A stretch of 64,000 nt of DNA from Xiphydria camelus (GCA_963678675.1 OY783194.1:35938278-36002277), one strand, 5' to 3'; positions 23,406 through 35,487 are shown, counted from the first letter of the stretch. Notes: generated by a model from the letters alone, not told the origin. Program-made: numbers and translations.

Positions 23406-25130
23406 AAGTTTTAATCTTTGACACTTTTGACTAAAAGTGCATAAAGTGAAGCAGTAGACGCTCGTTTCAATACAAGTGAGAACAATAGAACTACAGTACT
23501 CCATCAACTTCACACTGTAATATCCTGTAAACATATGCTTCGCTTGTTCATAAGGATAGATCAATCGCACGACGTCAATTAATTTACATATATACGTCGT
23601 GCGGTTATCGGAGCATACCATACACAATCATGGCTGCTCTACCCTTTCAAATTAATATGGCGGAAGCAGTACAGTTATTCCGTCCTTCGGCAAAATTTTT
23701 TCTGCGGCCGGCCTTGTAGGCAGAATTCATTACAATTTCAACATGTGATTCAACTCAAACACGTTGTATGGCTTGGTGATTTACGAACTGCCAAATATGT
23801 GCCGAAAAGTTCCTAGCCTCCAGTGTATAGGGACTTATAATGTATGTCATTATCAGCTGCTTTGCGTGGCAGCCTGTTGCACAAGCGAAAGACAACCGGC
23901 CGACCGTGTGTGAAAAGACAGCAGTAACAGTTGTGAGTGATTAACAAGGCAGCTGATAAGTAGGTCCGTTTGAAAACCTGTCACCCATTTGAACGGTAAC
24001 GGGAATTATATTTTTCGTTACGGGTAAAATTGACTTTCCCGCCAATTATTTCTAAAATTAATACGCATATGTATGTACATGCTCTTACGTAACATTGTTG
24101 TCATATTTCTTTACTACATTTTATTGTTTCGAACGTTTATGCGGACATATGGCGTTAATTAGGAGACGATGAGCTCTGGCTTTATGTGACCGTTGTCTGT
24201 CAACGAATATCGCGCGTTCAATGAATATCACGCTTTTTTTCACATACGTGGCAATTTAATCTCATTCCAGTAAACAAAATTTATAACAGTTATATAATAT
24301 GGGAATTAGAAGTAATATTTTATCAGTCATTTCCATGCAGTATAATAGATACATAACATGAAAGTAACAATAAGTTATATTACGTCAGTTACATGTATTT
24401 TGCATATCTGTTATATTACATTGTAACGCTTTTGCAATATTATTTGAATAAATATTGCTTTGTTTGTGAAATTGTATTGTGGAAAAAACTGAAACACATT
24501 TTACTTTACTAATTCGAGTTTCAGTGAGGTGTAAACAAATTTTTTTCACGTTTTAATTTTTTGTAATAATATTTAATAGTTAAATTTTATTTAGGATACT
24601 GTTTACAATATTATTTGAATAAATACTGCTTTTTAAACATAAGTAGTATTGAGTATTGTTACGAAAAATTAAATCGTGGAAAAAAAATTGAAACGCATTT
24701 TACATTACTAATTCGAGTTTCAGTGAGGTATAAAAAGTTTTTTTTTCACGTTTTAATTTTTTGTATTAATATTTAATAGTTTAACTTATATTTAGGATAG
24801 AGTGTTTCAATTTTACCAACAGAGCAATATTTATTCATATGAAATTAATGTAATCACGTTACATTACAATATTATATATATGTCCTGCGAGAAATTTTAA
24901 CTATCAACATACATGTAACTTACATGTGAAGTAACCTGATACATTCGATTTGATTATAGTCATATAACATATATCTCACTGTGTTTACATGGGGTATCGC
25001 GAAAACATTTTCGCCGATGTTTCCATTCGATATTTCTTTCGAGCCGCGATAACAAAGTAGGATATCTCTTCTTGTATACGTACAATTCATCCGAATCTTT
25101 CACAATGTCTATTATCTTCATTTTCGCCAG
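23406..25130. other. AT-rich flank between the micropeptide and aminotransferase genes
   Basis: Contains the tandem duplication at 24430-24798. A 123-codon minus-strand frame at 23256-23627 overlaps micropeptide exon 2; it is Cys/Tyr-rich but matches nothing I know. The 5' untranslated exon of the aminotransferase probably lies in the last 100-200 bp. Confidence 0.5.
24430..24798. repeat. Tandem duplication, two units of about 170-195 bp
   Basis: Both units contain CAATATTATTTGAATAAATA, TACTAATTCGAGTTTCAGTG and TTTTTTTCACGTTTTAATTT in order (first at about 24436-24598, second at about 24606-24798). It sits 330 bp upstream of the kynurenine aminotransferase start. Confidence 0.8.
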
Positions 25131-27058
25131 ATGCTCGGGAGGTTCGGCCTACTGGTTTGCGCTACAAAGTTGCAGTCCTCGGTTAGCTTCCGCGGAATAC
25201 GGAGTGTCTCTTCCAATATGTCAAAGTTCAGTCTACCGGATCGCTTTATCGGGAATGATAAGTCTGTCTGGTAAGAATATATTACGTTTCTTTTATTGCT
25301 TCATTACCTTCCACAATATTCTATATCGTCATTGCTTTATTCAGGGTGGAATACATTCAGCTGGCTCTGAAATACAAACCTTTGAACCTGGGCCAGGGTT
25401 TTCCCGACTTTTACGCGCCGGAAAATGTAACAAACGCTTTGGCCGCTGCGACGACCGGTGAAAATCCTTTGCTGAATCAGTACACCAGAGGATTTGTAAG
25501 TAGATAATCTCTCCCATGTCTTTATGTCGTTCAAAGTTACATCGTTTCTCCACACTTTCGTTATCCAATAATTAGATGAGCTTGCCACAGTTTCAGCGAT
25601 AAGTATTCTGAGGTGGAAGTTTACAATTCAAATTGTCATTTCAGGGTCATCCAAGGTTAGTCAATGCCATCGCCAAGGTGTACTCCAAAATACTTGATCG
25701 AGATCTGGATCCGAATAACGAAGTACTCGTGACGTCGGGAGCGTACGAGGCGCTGTACTCTTCCATTCAAGGCCACACCAATCCCGGAGATGAATGGATC
25801 ATCATCGAACCATTTTTCGACTGCTACGAACCCATGGTCAGAACGGCAGGAGGAGTACCCAGATTTATTCCGCTGAAACCGGTAAGTTCGATATTCCACC
25901 TGGGCCAATGATGAAACCGTTCCTCGAATCGCGCACACGATTAATCGCAACAATTGTGCACCGCTCAGACGAAGACAACGGGAATGGTGAGTTCCGGTGA
26001 TTGGGTGTTCGACAGAAAGGAAATGGAAGGATTGTTCAACGCGAAGACCAAAGGCATCATCGTCAATACACCCCATAATCCGGTCGGCAAAGTCTTCACG
26101 CGGGACGAGTTGGAGTTCATTGCCAATCTGGCGAAAAAATGGAACACCCTCGTCATTTCCGACGAGGTGTACGAGTGGCTCGTATACAAGCCGTTCGAGC
26201 ACGTTAGAATGGGTAATTCCAGTTTTCCGTAATCGTTGAATAATCCCTGCAATATATATCTTCCGGTTAAAATGCGAGAAATAACGCTTGGACTTTTCAA
26301 TATTTCCAGCTACTCTGCCCGGTATGTACGAGCGCACTATCACTATTGGCTCGGCGGGAAAGACATTCAGTGTAACCGGGTGGAAGATAGGATGGGCGTA
26401 CGGACCAGCGGAATTGCTGAATAATTTGAGGGTCGTACACCAGAACTCCGTCTACACTTGCACGACTCCTGTTCAGGTTTGTTACAATTTTAACATTTAC
26501 CAGGACGTTAAATGGCATCAATATCGTTTGGCGCTTTGATACATTCCTCGGTTCGCTTACAGGAAGCTGTGGCGATAGGATTCGAGCAGGAGTTCCGGAG
26601 GTTCGGCCAACCCGATTGTTATTTCGAGAGCCTCGCCAGAGACCTTCTACCGAAGAGAGACTACATGGCGAAATTCCTGTCGGACGTGGGGATGACTCCC
26701 GTTGTCCCGGAAGGTGGCTACTTCATGGTTGCGAACTGGGCGCCCCTCGCGGGAAAAGTCAACCTGACGGAGGAACACGATACTTACAAGGATTACAAAT
26801 TTACCAAGTGGATGACGAAGAACGTAGGCGTTCAAGGAATACCGCCGTCCGCTTTTTACAGCGACGAACACAAGCACTTAGGAGAGGACAACGTCCGCTA
26901 CTGCTTCATTAAGGTGAGTAGCGCGTTGGAAGTAAGACTTACGAGACTCGGGTAATTGCGCGTTATATCGAAAATCTCATGGATCCTTTGCTCCGCAGAA
27001 AGACGAAAACTTGAAGAAAGCCGCCGACATATTGCTCAAGTGGAAATCTCAGCAGTAA
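25131..27058 (+). CDS. Kyat: Kynurenine aminotransferase (kynurenine-oxoglutarate transaminase), mitochondrial, 7 exons
   Basis: Pyridoxal-phosphate enzyme, class I/II aminotransferase fold. The family transaminates kynurenine to kynurenic acid and also acts on 3-hydroxykynurenine and cysteine conjugates. Exons by eye: 25131-25270, 25345-25495, 25645-25881, 25969-26212, 26310-26476, 26563-26913, 26999-27058. All have GT-AG borders and phases fit, giving 449 residues. Residues 1-29 (MLGRFGLLVCATKLQ...) are basic, Ser-rich and free of acidic residues, like a mitochondrial leader. A start at Met30 (25218) would give a 420-residue cytosolic form. Seen motifs: NLGQGFPDF near 61-69, TSGAYEAL near 127-134, NTPHNPVGK near 209-217, SDEVYEW near 240-246 with the cofactor-contacting Asp and Tyr, the PLP lysine in GSAGKTFS near 275, and a C-terminal Arg in RYCFIK near 425. 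Whether it is closer to KYAT1 or KYAT3 was not decided. It converges on the CIMIP2 gene, with 541 bp between the two stop codons. Confidence 0.95.
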
Positions 27059-27599
27059 GACGATCGAAGGGCATCGGACCGTGGCTTCCACTTCTTTATC
27101 CAGTATGAAATTTCCTTTCATAAGTTACCATCTATTTTTACCGGCTGGAAATGCCATACATTATTTAAGACTGTATCGAGATACCGTATCGATACCTGCC
27201 GCGCACGGCTGCATAACGGGGGTAATCTCGTTCTTCGGAGCATTTTAACCAGAGCTCGAAAGCTCTATATCACTTGAGTAATTGTATCTTGTATATACGA
27301 TATTTTCGTACAATTTCGAGCGATTCCTCGATTATCAACTTACGGCATTTATTGTCACACGATGGTGTATATATAATACTCGCTTTCGTTGAATCCTCCC
27401 GAGTTTTCGCTAGACGGTAAAATCCCCGCGGAGCCACCGCTTCGCGTCCCTCGTATCCGCTCCGAAAGTTTTGCCGAATCTACGGTAATGCAGAGTTACG
27501 CGAGCTTCCTGTTTCACGGCAATTGAGTCGCCTTTCCCACGGTGTCGTCGGTCCGCGGAGTAGCGATGTTATCCCGTCCCGCTACTTAAAAACTCTAAA

Positions 27600-29825
27600 C
27601 TAGCTCGAATGCATGTGGTAACTCTGACTGACGACGTCGTGGAGAAAGATGCCGTGCCTCTGTGCCGATCAAGAATCTCTCGCTGCTTAATTAAATAAAC
27701 GGTTACCTGAACGTCTCTCCCGGAACGTGTCCGAGATAGTTCGGTATGAGTCCCACGTGCTTGTGATAGATCTGAGTGGGTTGAATAAGAAGGGGCGGGT
27801 CGGGTCGGGATATAGTTGCCGGTGCCCATTCCGTGCTTTGCCTTATTCGATAATTCGTCGTGAAGTCGGACAAGGCGCTGTTCGTCATTTGCATGTTCGA
27901 CGCGCCGAAGTGCGCGTAGCCGTAGGGAATGTGTCCCGCATATCCTGATAAGGAGGAGAAAGGGAATATCGCGATTTATATTCGGTCTCGTTTTCTCGTT
28001 AATCAATCGCTCGATGTACATATTCGGCGAACCCGTGAGTATCTGTGCCTCAGCTGCGAAAACTCACTTCGCACGTCTTCTCGCACGAAAGAGTATCTCA
28101 TGCGTTTCTCACTGTTCGTGAGTTCCATGTCGTCGGAGGTGAGAATAATTAGCGTTACTCGAATATCGTCGGAAAAGCGTTTCGATAATTTAGAGGAAAT
28201 TTTAAACGGCCAAAATGATTGCGACGCGAAGTGTCCAGGGTTTTACGAGATGCAGAGAGGCAGAGGTTAAACAATTGAAAGTAGAGGAAAATAATCTACG
28301 ACCGTTTTCAAAGCGCCTGCGAAATCACTAACCGTTGATGAAGTATTTCTGGGGATCCGCGTTGTCCATGAAGAACGGCGACGGAGCGTGGTCACGCGGC
28401 TTTTCGCACGGCTCGTCCACGGGTAAGTTTCTCATCACGCCCGCGCAATCGGGACGCACCGCGATCAGGGGTAGCTTGAACTGACTCTTCAGAAGCTACA
28501 GATATATTCGGTTCTCATTAGCAATAATCGTGAAATCAACTTGCAGGGTCGTTCACTTAAATTCCCCCTATCTCCTCGTCGGTAAACTTTCAGCCAATAT
28601 TTGAACTCCAACTACTTTTGGAATTCAATATTTGATCTCTGAAAAAGCACTGGACATCATAAGCCAAAGTTCACGGATAAGAAAATAACTGTGGTTTAAT
28701 TTGACGGTGTTTCCGTGAGCTGAAAATGTTTAGAAGACTTTATACTCCCAATACCATAATTGACGACTCCGCAAACCATTTTCGTATTTCAATACTTTCA
28801 AAACTCCGAATAAAGTAACATCCGACCATTATCACGAGCTCACCAATCGCTCTTCCGAGTCGCGCGGTTCGCCACGTCCGTTCTGCAGGGCAACGACCTT
28901 CTTCAGCTGATTGAGGGCAGCCTTGTCTCGCAGCTGCTGCCGCTCGAATTCCGCGAGACCCTCCGTCGCCAGCACCGAGTACCTCTGACCATTCGCGGCG
29001 TTCAGGTTCGGCGTGAATCCTGCAAGACGCAGAGGAGTCGAGGTTCGCTCGGTGGCGTTCGCGCGCACCGCATCGAGTTTCCTCCTCACCCTCGTAACCC
29101 GGCATCGTGGGATGCGCGTAGATCGGATCGCGGTGTTTGAAGCGGGCGTTCACGATATCTATGTCGTCTTTCGGCGGCCTCGTCACCTGCTCGTCAATGC
29201 AATGGGGGATTAATCGAACGATCTCGAGGTCGAGTCACGCGGAGAGAGGGAAACCTCGTAATCGTCGCTCGCTCGATTCGACAGGATGAGGGTCTCCGCG
29301 TGGTTGATGGTCGGGTCGAGCAGAAGCTTGTGCGTGATGCTTCCGTAGGTTTCGCCGCACCTGTAGCGATACTGCGGGCAGAAGCCTGCGTACCTGAATG
29401 TGGAAAGAAGAAAGTGGAAAACGATGATTTCCCTTTTTTCTCGCGATATCCGTTTATCCGTTCGTTCGTTGAATTCTCGCGATGCAGTCGAGGTAAAACT
29501 GCGTGGTGCGGTTAACGAGGAAGTGTTAAATCGCATGATCTTATTGTACGCACACCATGCATACTTTGCGCTCGAATATACGGTATAATTCTGAGCGATC
29601 CGAGTTTAAGCTTATTGAAATTTGAAGCCCCGAGGGCGACTACCCGAGAACGCGACATCGCGGGGACTCGGACTGTATCTCGTTAAAAGGATTGGACGGG
29701 GAACTCGCCGAGGTAAAGTCTACCGGCCCCTCGAGGGAGGAATGTTTGCTCTCTTTTAGGGTTAACTTTCTTTACCCGGGTAAAAGGTGCGGCTCTGCCG
29801 TGTTGATCAACTCCGCTCCGGCCAT
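27600..29825 (-). CDS. CIMIP2: Ciliary microtubule inner protein 2 family (CIMIP2/FAM166, UPF0605), 7 exons
   Basis: Members of this family line the inside of axonemal doublet microtubules; in insects expression would be expected in testis or ciliated neurons (inference). Exons on the minus strand: 29825-29776, 29393-29255, 29186-29090, 29019-28844, 28495-28333, 27944-27707, 27657-27600. All phases agree, giving 306 residues. The N-terminus MAGAELINTAEPHLLP runs across intron 1 into GYAGFCPQYRYRCGETYG, the family signature. Related Gly-Tyr-x-Gly motifs recur: MPGYEGF near 91-97, GYAGHIPYGYAHFG near 209-222, and PNYLGHVPG near 283-291. This repeated PGYxGxxP pattern is what allowed recognition. 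The last exon could start two bases earlier (27659), which would give a different, longer tail; the chosen one ends HMHSS. No signal peptide or membrane segment is seen. Confidence 0.88.
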
Positions 29826-31100
29826 GTTTAGAATTTTTCGCTAGATCAAAAACGCAGAATTTTTCCTTCCTCACTGGTATTTCGAGCGATACCGAAATTT
29901 CATTTTACTGCAAAATTTACAATCGCCTGAACGTGAACGGGCAATTTTACGACATGTCGATGACTGGAGGGAAACGTCAAATGACGTTAGACGCTCGTGG
30001 GTGATCTATGTATATGTAGATAGCTGTGCTTTTTTTTTACGACAGCTCATCCTAATCTTCCCATTAGGGCTGTCCGATTATTCGTTGGTCTCTGGGTAAA
30101 AGTGACCAATGATTAAACGAGTCACGAGGAACGAAACATATTCGTCGAGCAAGCAAACGCAAACTGGCCCACGACATATCGATAGCCGCTTTCCGAAAAT
30201 GCTCATCTACCAGTAATTGCGTCAACAAATTTCTCGGTACCCGTATTACATGCAACGTGGAACAGTTCGTGACGCATACACTGGTCGATATATCCGCACG
30301 ATCGGCGTCGTTGAAATTCCCCTTTCGCGTTGGAAATTCCGAGCCGCGCCGCGATTCTTTCGGGGCTCTTTCACTCTTTCCGCCTTTTCCCTCTTAAAAT
30401 TAATTAATCGAATTTCGAGGCATCCGCCGCTCGGCAGAATAGCGCAATTAAAGTCGGGCGCTAATTGATGGTGGTCTGGAGCCCATTTGTGTGAGTAACG
30501 TGTGTGCGTATAAACACGTACGCGTATAACGTATGGGGGAGCGAAAGAGAGAGAGACAGAATGATACGCCTTAGGAGGGGGCTGTGCATAAGGGGAGAGG
30601 GGAGAAAACGTTGCGTATACAAACGGAAGGCGGCGCGCGATCACGTTTTGCTTTCCAGTTTTCGGCGCGGTACCGCGAGACGAGCAGTTCTTCTCGCGAG
30701 TGGCTCCGTGTATCGGTTTTTTTTTCCGGTCAAAGTTTGTCGCGCTCTCGAAGTGACTTCCCTCAAGAAACACGCAACTTATCGGGCAGCTCACGATGCG
30801 TTCAGCGAGTTTTGAATTAGAACGACCGTCGCGCGTAAACGACTACACGAAAAGAGGTTAGCTCGTCGCGCGCGATTCGTAACCGTCGGGCAAATACGTG
30901 CGAAAAGCCGAGCCGCGTCATTGATCGCGTCTCTCGATTAATCCGGCGACCGAATCTTCTTCCAGTCGATGTGGAGACGATGTCGAGCGGACGCGCGAGT
31001 GCCGTGGGAAGCCGTGAACGCGAGTGACGTCGGGGACAGTGTGGGATTACGAATATGAAACCGGTAAACCGTCGTTCCCCGTGACTGCGAGTGATTTCGG
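29826..31100. other. Divergent promoter region between CIMIP2 and the gene starting at 31101
   Basis: No coding sequence seen. GC-rich from about 30480 with a GAGAGAGA tract near 30548; probably the 5' untranslated region of the plus-strand gene. Confidence 0.45.
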
Positions 31101-31193
31101 ATGACTCGCCGCAGGATGTGGTCGCAGAAACAGACATACTCCACCTTCTACGTCGACTCCGACTACGAGTCGCTCAGCCTCACCAGCAGCAAG
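31101..31193 (+). CDS. First coding exon of an unidentified plus-strand gene (31 codons)
   Basis: Reads MTRRRMWSQKQTYSTFY and then a Ser/Tyr/Asp-rich stretch ending SLSLTSSK, followed directly by a GTAGGG donor in phase 0. An in-frame TGA nine bases upstream of the ATG closes the 5' side, so translation starts at 31101 or at the second Met (31116). The composition (YVDSDYESLSL) looks like a cytoplasmic N-terminus with phosphorylation sites. No second exon was found in the remaining 33 kb, so the partner exons are either beyond the window after a very long intron, as is common in neuronal genes, or too short to see. The gene is divergent from CIMIP2 with 1.3 kb between starts. No family is assigned. 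Confidence 0.5.
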
Positions 31194-31352
31194 GTAGGGA
31201 ATTTCCAGCGACGCTTTTTTCATTCTAGATCTGAATATTTACTCAGCGGCCTCGTGGCGGAGGTTCTTTCTGTATTCACCGCGATGCACTTGGTGCATAA
31301 CGCACGCAAATTCCGCGGTCGTTCGCGTATTCGTAGCGTGGAACAATGACTG

Positions 31353-32085
31353 CGTTTCCACCGGACGGCTAAATGCTGTATTTAGCTGTATTTAGAAATG
31401 CTGGTATTTGTAAATATTGCGATGGAAACGGACTTGTCTTGAAGTACTGTACATATTTGCCTGCATATTTGCCCCCGATGGAAATGCTCTTTGAATGTAC
31501 ATTTAGTAAAATGTCGATATTTACCCCGATGGGGAAAGTTTCTCTAACGTATTTCCACAAAACTGACTTTCTGATTTTCCGTAGTAATCGGAGCATTTTC
31601 AGGGAAGTATCAGAGTTGGTCAGAGAAATGTCCAAGAGAATATCTATTTTTCTTTCATGCACAAAGACTTTTCAAGAAAAGTCTAATAAACACTGACAAA
31701 TGACACTGGAACGAAACTGTAAAATTTCGCAAAATTTCTGAAAAATTCTGCAAAAAAATGTCTGTATGTTTTTACAGAAATTACAAATTTTCAAAAAACC
31801 ACCGAATTTCAGTTAGTCAGAAACTTTTCAGAATTTTGTCAGATGTTTGTCGGAGTTTATTAGATTTTTTTCGAAGAACTTTTATGCATAAAAGGAAAAT
31901 GAATATTTTTGGACATTTCTCTGACTTTCTCTGACAAACTCTGATACTTCCCTGAAAACGTCTGAAAATGTTCCAATTACTACAGAGTCAGAAAAAAATG
32001 AAAATATCTCAGAATTTTACAGCAATTTGTTAGAGAAATTTGTCCATCAGAGTACAAATACAGCATTTAGCGTCTGATGGAAACG
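31353..32085. mobile_element. Large (about 730 bp) fold-back element
   Basis: Ends CGTTTCCACCGGACGGCTAA and its partner TTAGCGTCTGATGGAAACG, with AAATGCTGTATTT / AAATACAGCATTT just inside. The two halves carry further complementary blocks (GAAGTATCAGAGTTGGTCAG against CTGACAAACTCTGATACTTC). It lies in the intron right after the exon at 31101. Confidence 0.75.
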
Positions 32086-32805
32086 TCGTCAATGAGAACC
32101 AAAATCGAAGTGGAAGCGTTCATTTTAATCGCAATCATCTTTCCTTGCCTACGAGATCCCGACCCACTGATACATAAGTAGAAAGTAGTCAGGCTTTTGA
32201 AGATTGAGTATTGCGATACGAATCGCAGCGAAAGACCTTTTATCCCGCTTAATTTATTCGGTCGATTTTAATCGCTCGACCTTCTGCATATATTCGCATA
32301 ACAAAAATATGATTACTCGACGTGCAGCGAAGTGCATAAGAGTGCAGCCGTGATTGACGCGTACTTACTATACGCGAACGCGTTCTCCGACTGCTGACTC
32401 GGCATAGCATCGCAGAGGGATTATCCAGTTGGAAGTCTCCGCGCGGTTGGCTCGTCTCGGGGATTCGCGAGGTGAAAACCGGCCGACTTCGTTGTGAAAA
32501 TCTCGAAATGAAACAATTAAGGCGAGAACTGGTTGGCGGGAAAAGTGAAACTCTCGGCCGGGCGTAGCGCTCAACGATCCGTCAAGTTTACGAGCTTTGG
32601 CATAAGTACGCGCCAGTTTCGCCGGGCGAAAGAGAATTCACCGGCCGACGAATTCATTTCTATGCAGTCACGGGCCCTTGCCCCGTTTCTTGCGCAAATC
32701 CACCGCGGTCGGTTTAATTCGTCGAGATTCTTCCTGGCGATTGAAATACGATGGGATGGTCGAGTGATCATCCATTCGAAAGGTTTCAGTTTTTGGCTAA
32801 GTGTA

Positions 32806-33284
32806 CGCAAATGAAAAAAATTAGTTGAATCTGCTAAAAATTACTTGCGGGGTTGAAAGTAATTATTTAGTTACATCGATTAGATCTTTTTTCATATTAA
32901 TTAGATATTATTATACTTTCTTGGAATCACATACTATTCCGTGTGCTTGAAGTTCCGAACGTTCATTTGAACGAAAAATTTCGACTTTAGGAGACCGTGG
33001 CCACTGTTGAGTTTATTGATTACTTTATTTCTCCGATAGTCGCCCAGTTCGTAAAAATTTCTCTGTAGATCTAGAAATCAATAAACTCAAAATTGACTAT
33101 GATCTCTTGAAGTCGAAATTTTTCGTTGAAATGAACGTTCAGAACTTCAGGGCATACTATTCCACATGATTGCAAGGAAGAGGTATTTAATTGATGTAAT
33201 AAAAAATTTCACTGATACAAATAGATAATTACTTGCGACCCTGTAAGTAATTTCAGTAGATCCAACTAATATTTTTTTTCTCTG
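32806..33284. mobile_element. MITE family B, copy 1, split by a nested insertion
   Basis: Ends resemble the copies at 43593-43844 and 62459-62720: an outer AAAAATTAGTTG arm and a reciprocal CAACTAAT...TTCTCTG end, with ATTACTTGCGGGGT and GCGACCCTGTAAGTAAT inner arms. It is interrupted at 32941-33153 by a family C element. Confidence 0.8.
32931..33163. mobile_element. MITE family C nested in family B, with 10-bp target duplication
   Basis: Inverted arms CTTGAAGTTCCGAACGTTCA and TGAACGTTCAGAACTTCAG bound a 213-bp insert. ATACTATTCC is present on both sides (32931-32940 and 33154-33163), but only once in the uninterrupted family B copies in related form. A 9-11 bp duplication is typical of Mutator-like elements. 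Confidence 0.75.
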
Positions 33285-34939
33285 TACAGTTAAATTAAAC
33301 ATTTCCTTCGATCCACGATTATTTTCAATTCATATATTCGTCTCATCGAGTCGAATAATCTCTTATTCGAAACTCAATTATTTTATCAGCACGCATAACT
33401 TCCACTGGGAATATTAGATTGCGGTTACGAGTCGTCGTTATCGTTCTTATCGCGAGGTGTTTATTGGGCGCATTCTCCCCGGCGTCTCGAAATCAGCCGA
33501 TTAACCCGTTAAAATTGCAATCCGACGGAATTACTTTCATTCGAGCCCTAAAATTTCGCCAAAAATCGACATTTCTGAAACGCATCGCACGACAATTATT
33601 CTATCTGATACACCTTCTCGCATTGATTTCCAAAATCACGAACGTGTTTAGCCGATGTCTCTTAAAAGGAAAATAAAAAATATCATTATAGTTTAAAGAT
33701 TCTAAGCCATACAAAAAATATCCTTATTGTAGATAAGCCGACGGGGGTGGAGGGCAGGTGTCAGTCGGACAAATCAAACACGCCATATCCGCCGGGATAC
33801 GCGATGTACGTGCGCATTATGCACCCACACGCGCGCGTATCGCTCCCGCGTACGCGCTCGTGCGCCGCACATGCGGCGAAAGCATAATGATTTTCTCCCC
33901 CGCGCGTGTTCTCTCTCGTGCGCTGTTCCGCAGCTGGAACGAAACAACGGAAGCGTCCAGGCATTATTATCGGTATGATGAAGTGCGTTGGCTCGTGCTT
34001 CGGTGCTTCCAACCGAGGTGTACATTCGAAGTGTATCGCGAGAGAAACGAGAAAACCACGCGTTGCTTTTGAGTCAGAAAAGGAGAGAGAGAGAGATTTA
34101 TTTATCTTCCATCGCGCGTTGCCTTTACAATGAAGATCGCTGGCATTCCGTTTCGGCCACGGTTCAAATCACGAGCAACTTTATAATCCAGCTAACATTT
34201 TTTTCCCCGATCCGTTTTCGAGGTATAGCGTGACTTCCGGTAACCGGCAGTTCCCCGCGAGAATATCGCGTCTCATCGTAACAGCCTACTCTCGCTCGGT
34301 TATTCCCGTACCCGCTCGTAATTTCGTTCCCCTCGCTGGATCAGATCACGCAGCTCCGCTGACCCGAGCAGCGAAGGCGCGAGGCTCGTCGTCGCGTGCA
34401 GTAAATAGGTATCTTTCGCCTTCTTTAAACGTTTGAAAGAGCTCAAAGCGCGCGGCATCGCGTCCGACGGGAAATTGCAAACGAACTGCCAGCGTACGTA
34501 CTTGAAACTGGTTTCTTGCTTTGTTCGCGCTCGCCGTCCGCGCGCGCCGTCTCGCCTTTACCGCGCGATACATGTATAGTTGCGGGCGGGGAGGAATGAA
34601 AAAATCGAGCTATAACCACTCGTTTAGCGAGGTTCGAGCGGCTCGTAAAACGAATTTATATTTATTCGCTGCGCGAATTGGCGGAAATTAACTCCACCTT
34701 TACTTTCTACGCGCGCGAGGATTGATACTTTCCTCGAATTCTCTACCGCGTCGGTGACGTCGCTGACGAGCATAACGCTACTGCGCGTTTTCGATTTGGC
34801 AACCTTTTTTATTGGTAATCTTTTTTTTTATCGATGAGGGAACATATTATCAGCGGACATTTGCGTTCACATCTACGAAGAACTGTTCCGATAGAATATT
34901 CGAATGCGGATATCGATGAAGATCGATCGACTCGGTGTG
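33285..34939. other. No gene recognised
   Basis: CGCG-rich around 33.8-34.6 kb. An 85-codon frame near 33419 begins with a hydrophobic stretch but lacks any other support. Confidence 0.5.
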
Positions 34940-35315
34940 CACGGAGATAAAAAATAGCGATGGTCACTTTTTGGACGATAATGATCGCTGTCTCGATAAC
35001 GATGATAGAATTCTTACATAAAATTGAGTATCGACAGCGATGATCTCTATTGGAATGCAATGATAGCAAATTGAATTGCAGTCGCAGTGCAATTTTTTTC
35101 GCTATAATAAAATATTTGCTACCCAGCAAATATTTGTACTATCATTCGACATAATAATATGTCTTATCGCCGCAGATAATATTTTTCTCAAGATAGCGAA
35201 CATAATTTACTCGTGTCTTTATAGTAACCTGCACCGTTATTCACTATCGTCTTCGGTGACAAAATTCAACCAGCGCTGTCCGGACAGCGACCGTTGCTAT
35301 TTTTTTTTCTCCGCA
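34940..35315. mobile_element. Long fold-back element with CACGGAGATAAAAAATAG ends
   Basis: Left terminus GCACGGAGATAAAAAATAGC pairs with right terminus GCTATTTTTTTTTCTCCGC. The interior is AT-rich with local inverted repeats (AAATATTTGCTACCCAGCAA). Confidence 0.65.
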
Positions 35316-35487
35316 TAAAAACGAATCACGAGCGCCACGCAATGAGAAACTTGCATGAAATTTTTTTTTCCTTGAAAATTTTACTGAACGGAGCTATCGT
35401 GTTATAAAAACCAGGAAGCACTGTATTTTTTAATAATATGTAACTATATTGGAGAAAAAAAATTAATTAATCGTGCCTCAAACGCCT

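Noticed and set aside
23256..23627. A 123-codon minus-strand frame considered as a chemoreceptor fragment
   Set aside because: Cys- and Tyr-rich, but I could not align it with any receptor signature, and it overlaps the better supported micropeptide exon.
25657..26343. A 228-codon minus-strand open frame
   Set aside because: Shadow of the kynurenine aminotransferase exons on the plus strand.
33419..33676. An 85-codon frame with a hydrophobic N-terminus as a secreted protein
   Set aside because: Only the first 15 residues look signal-like. There is no promoter, splice or compositional support.
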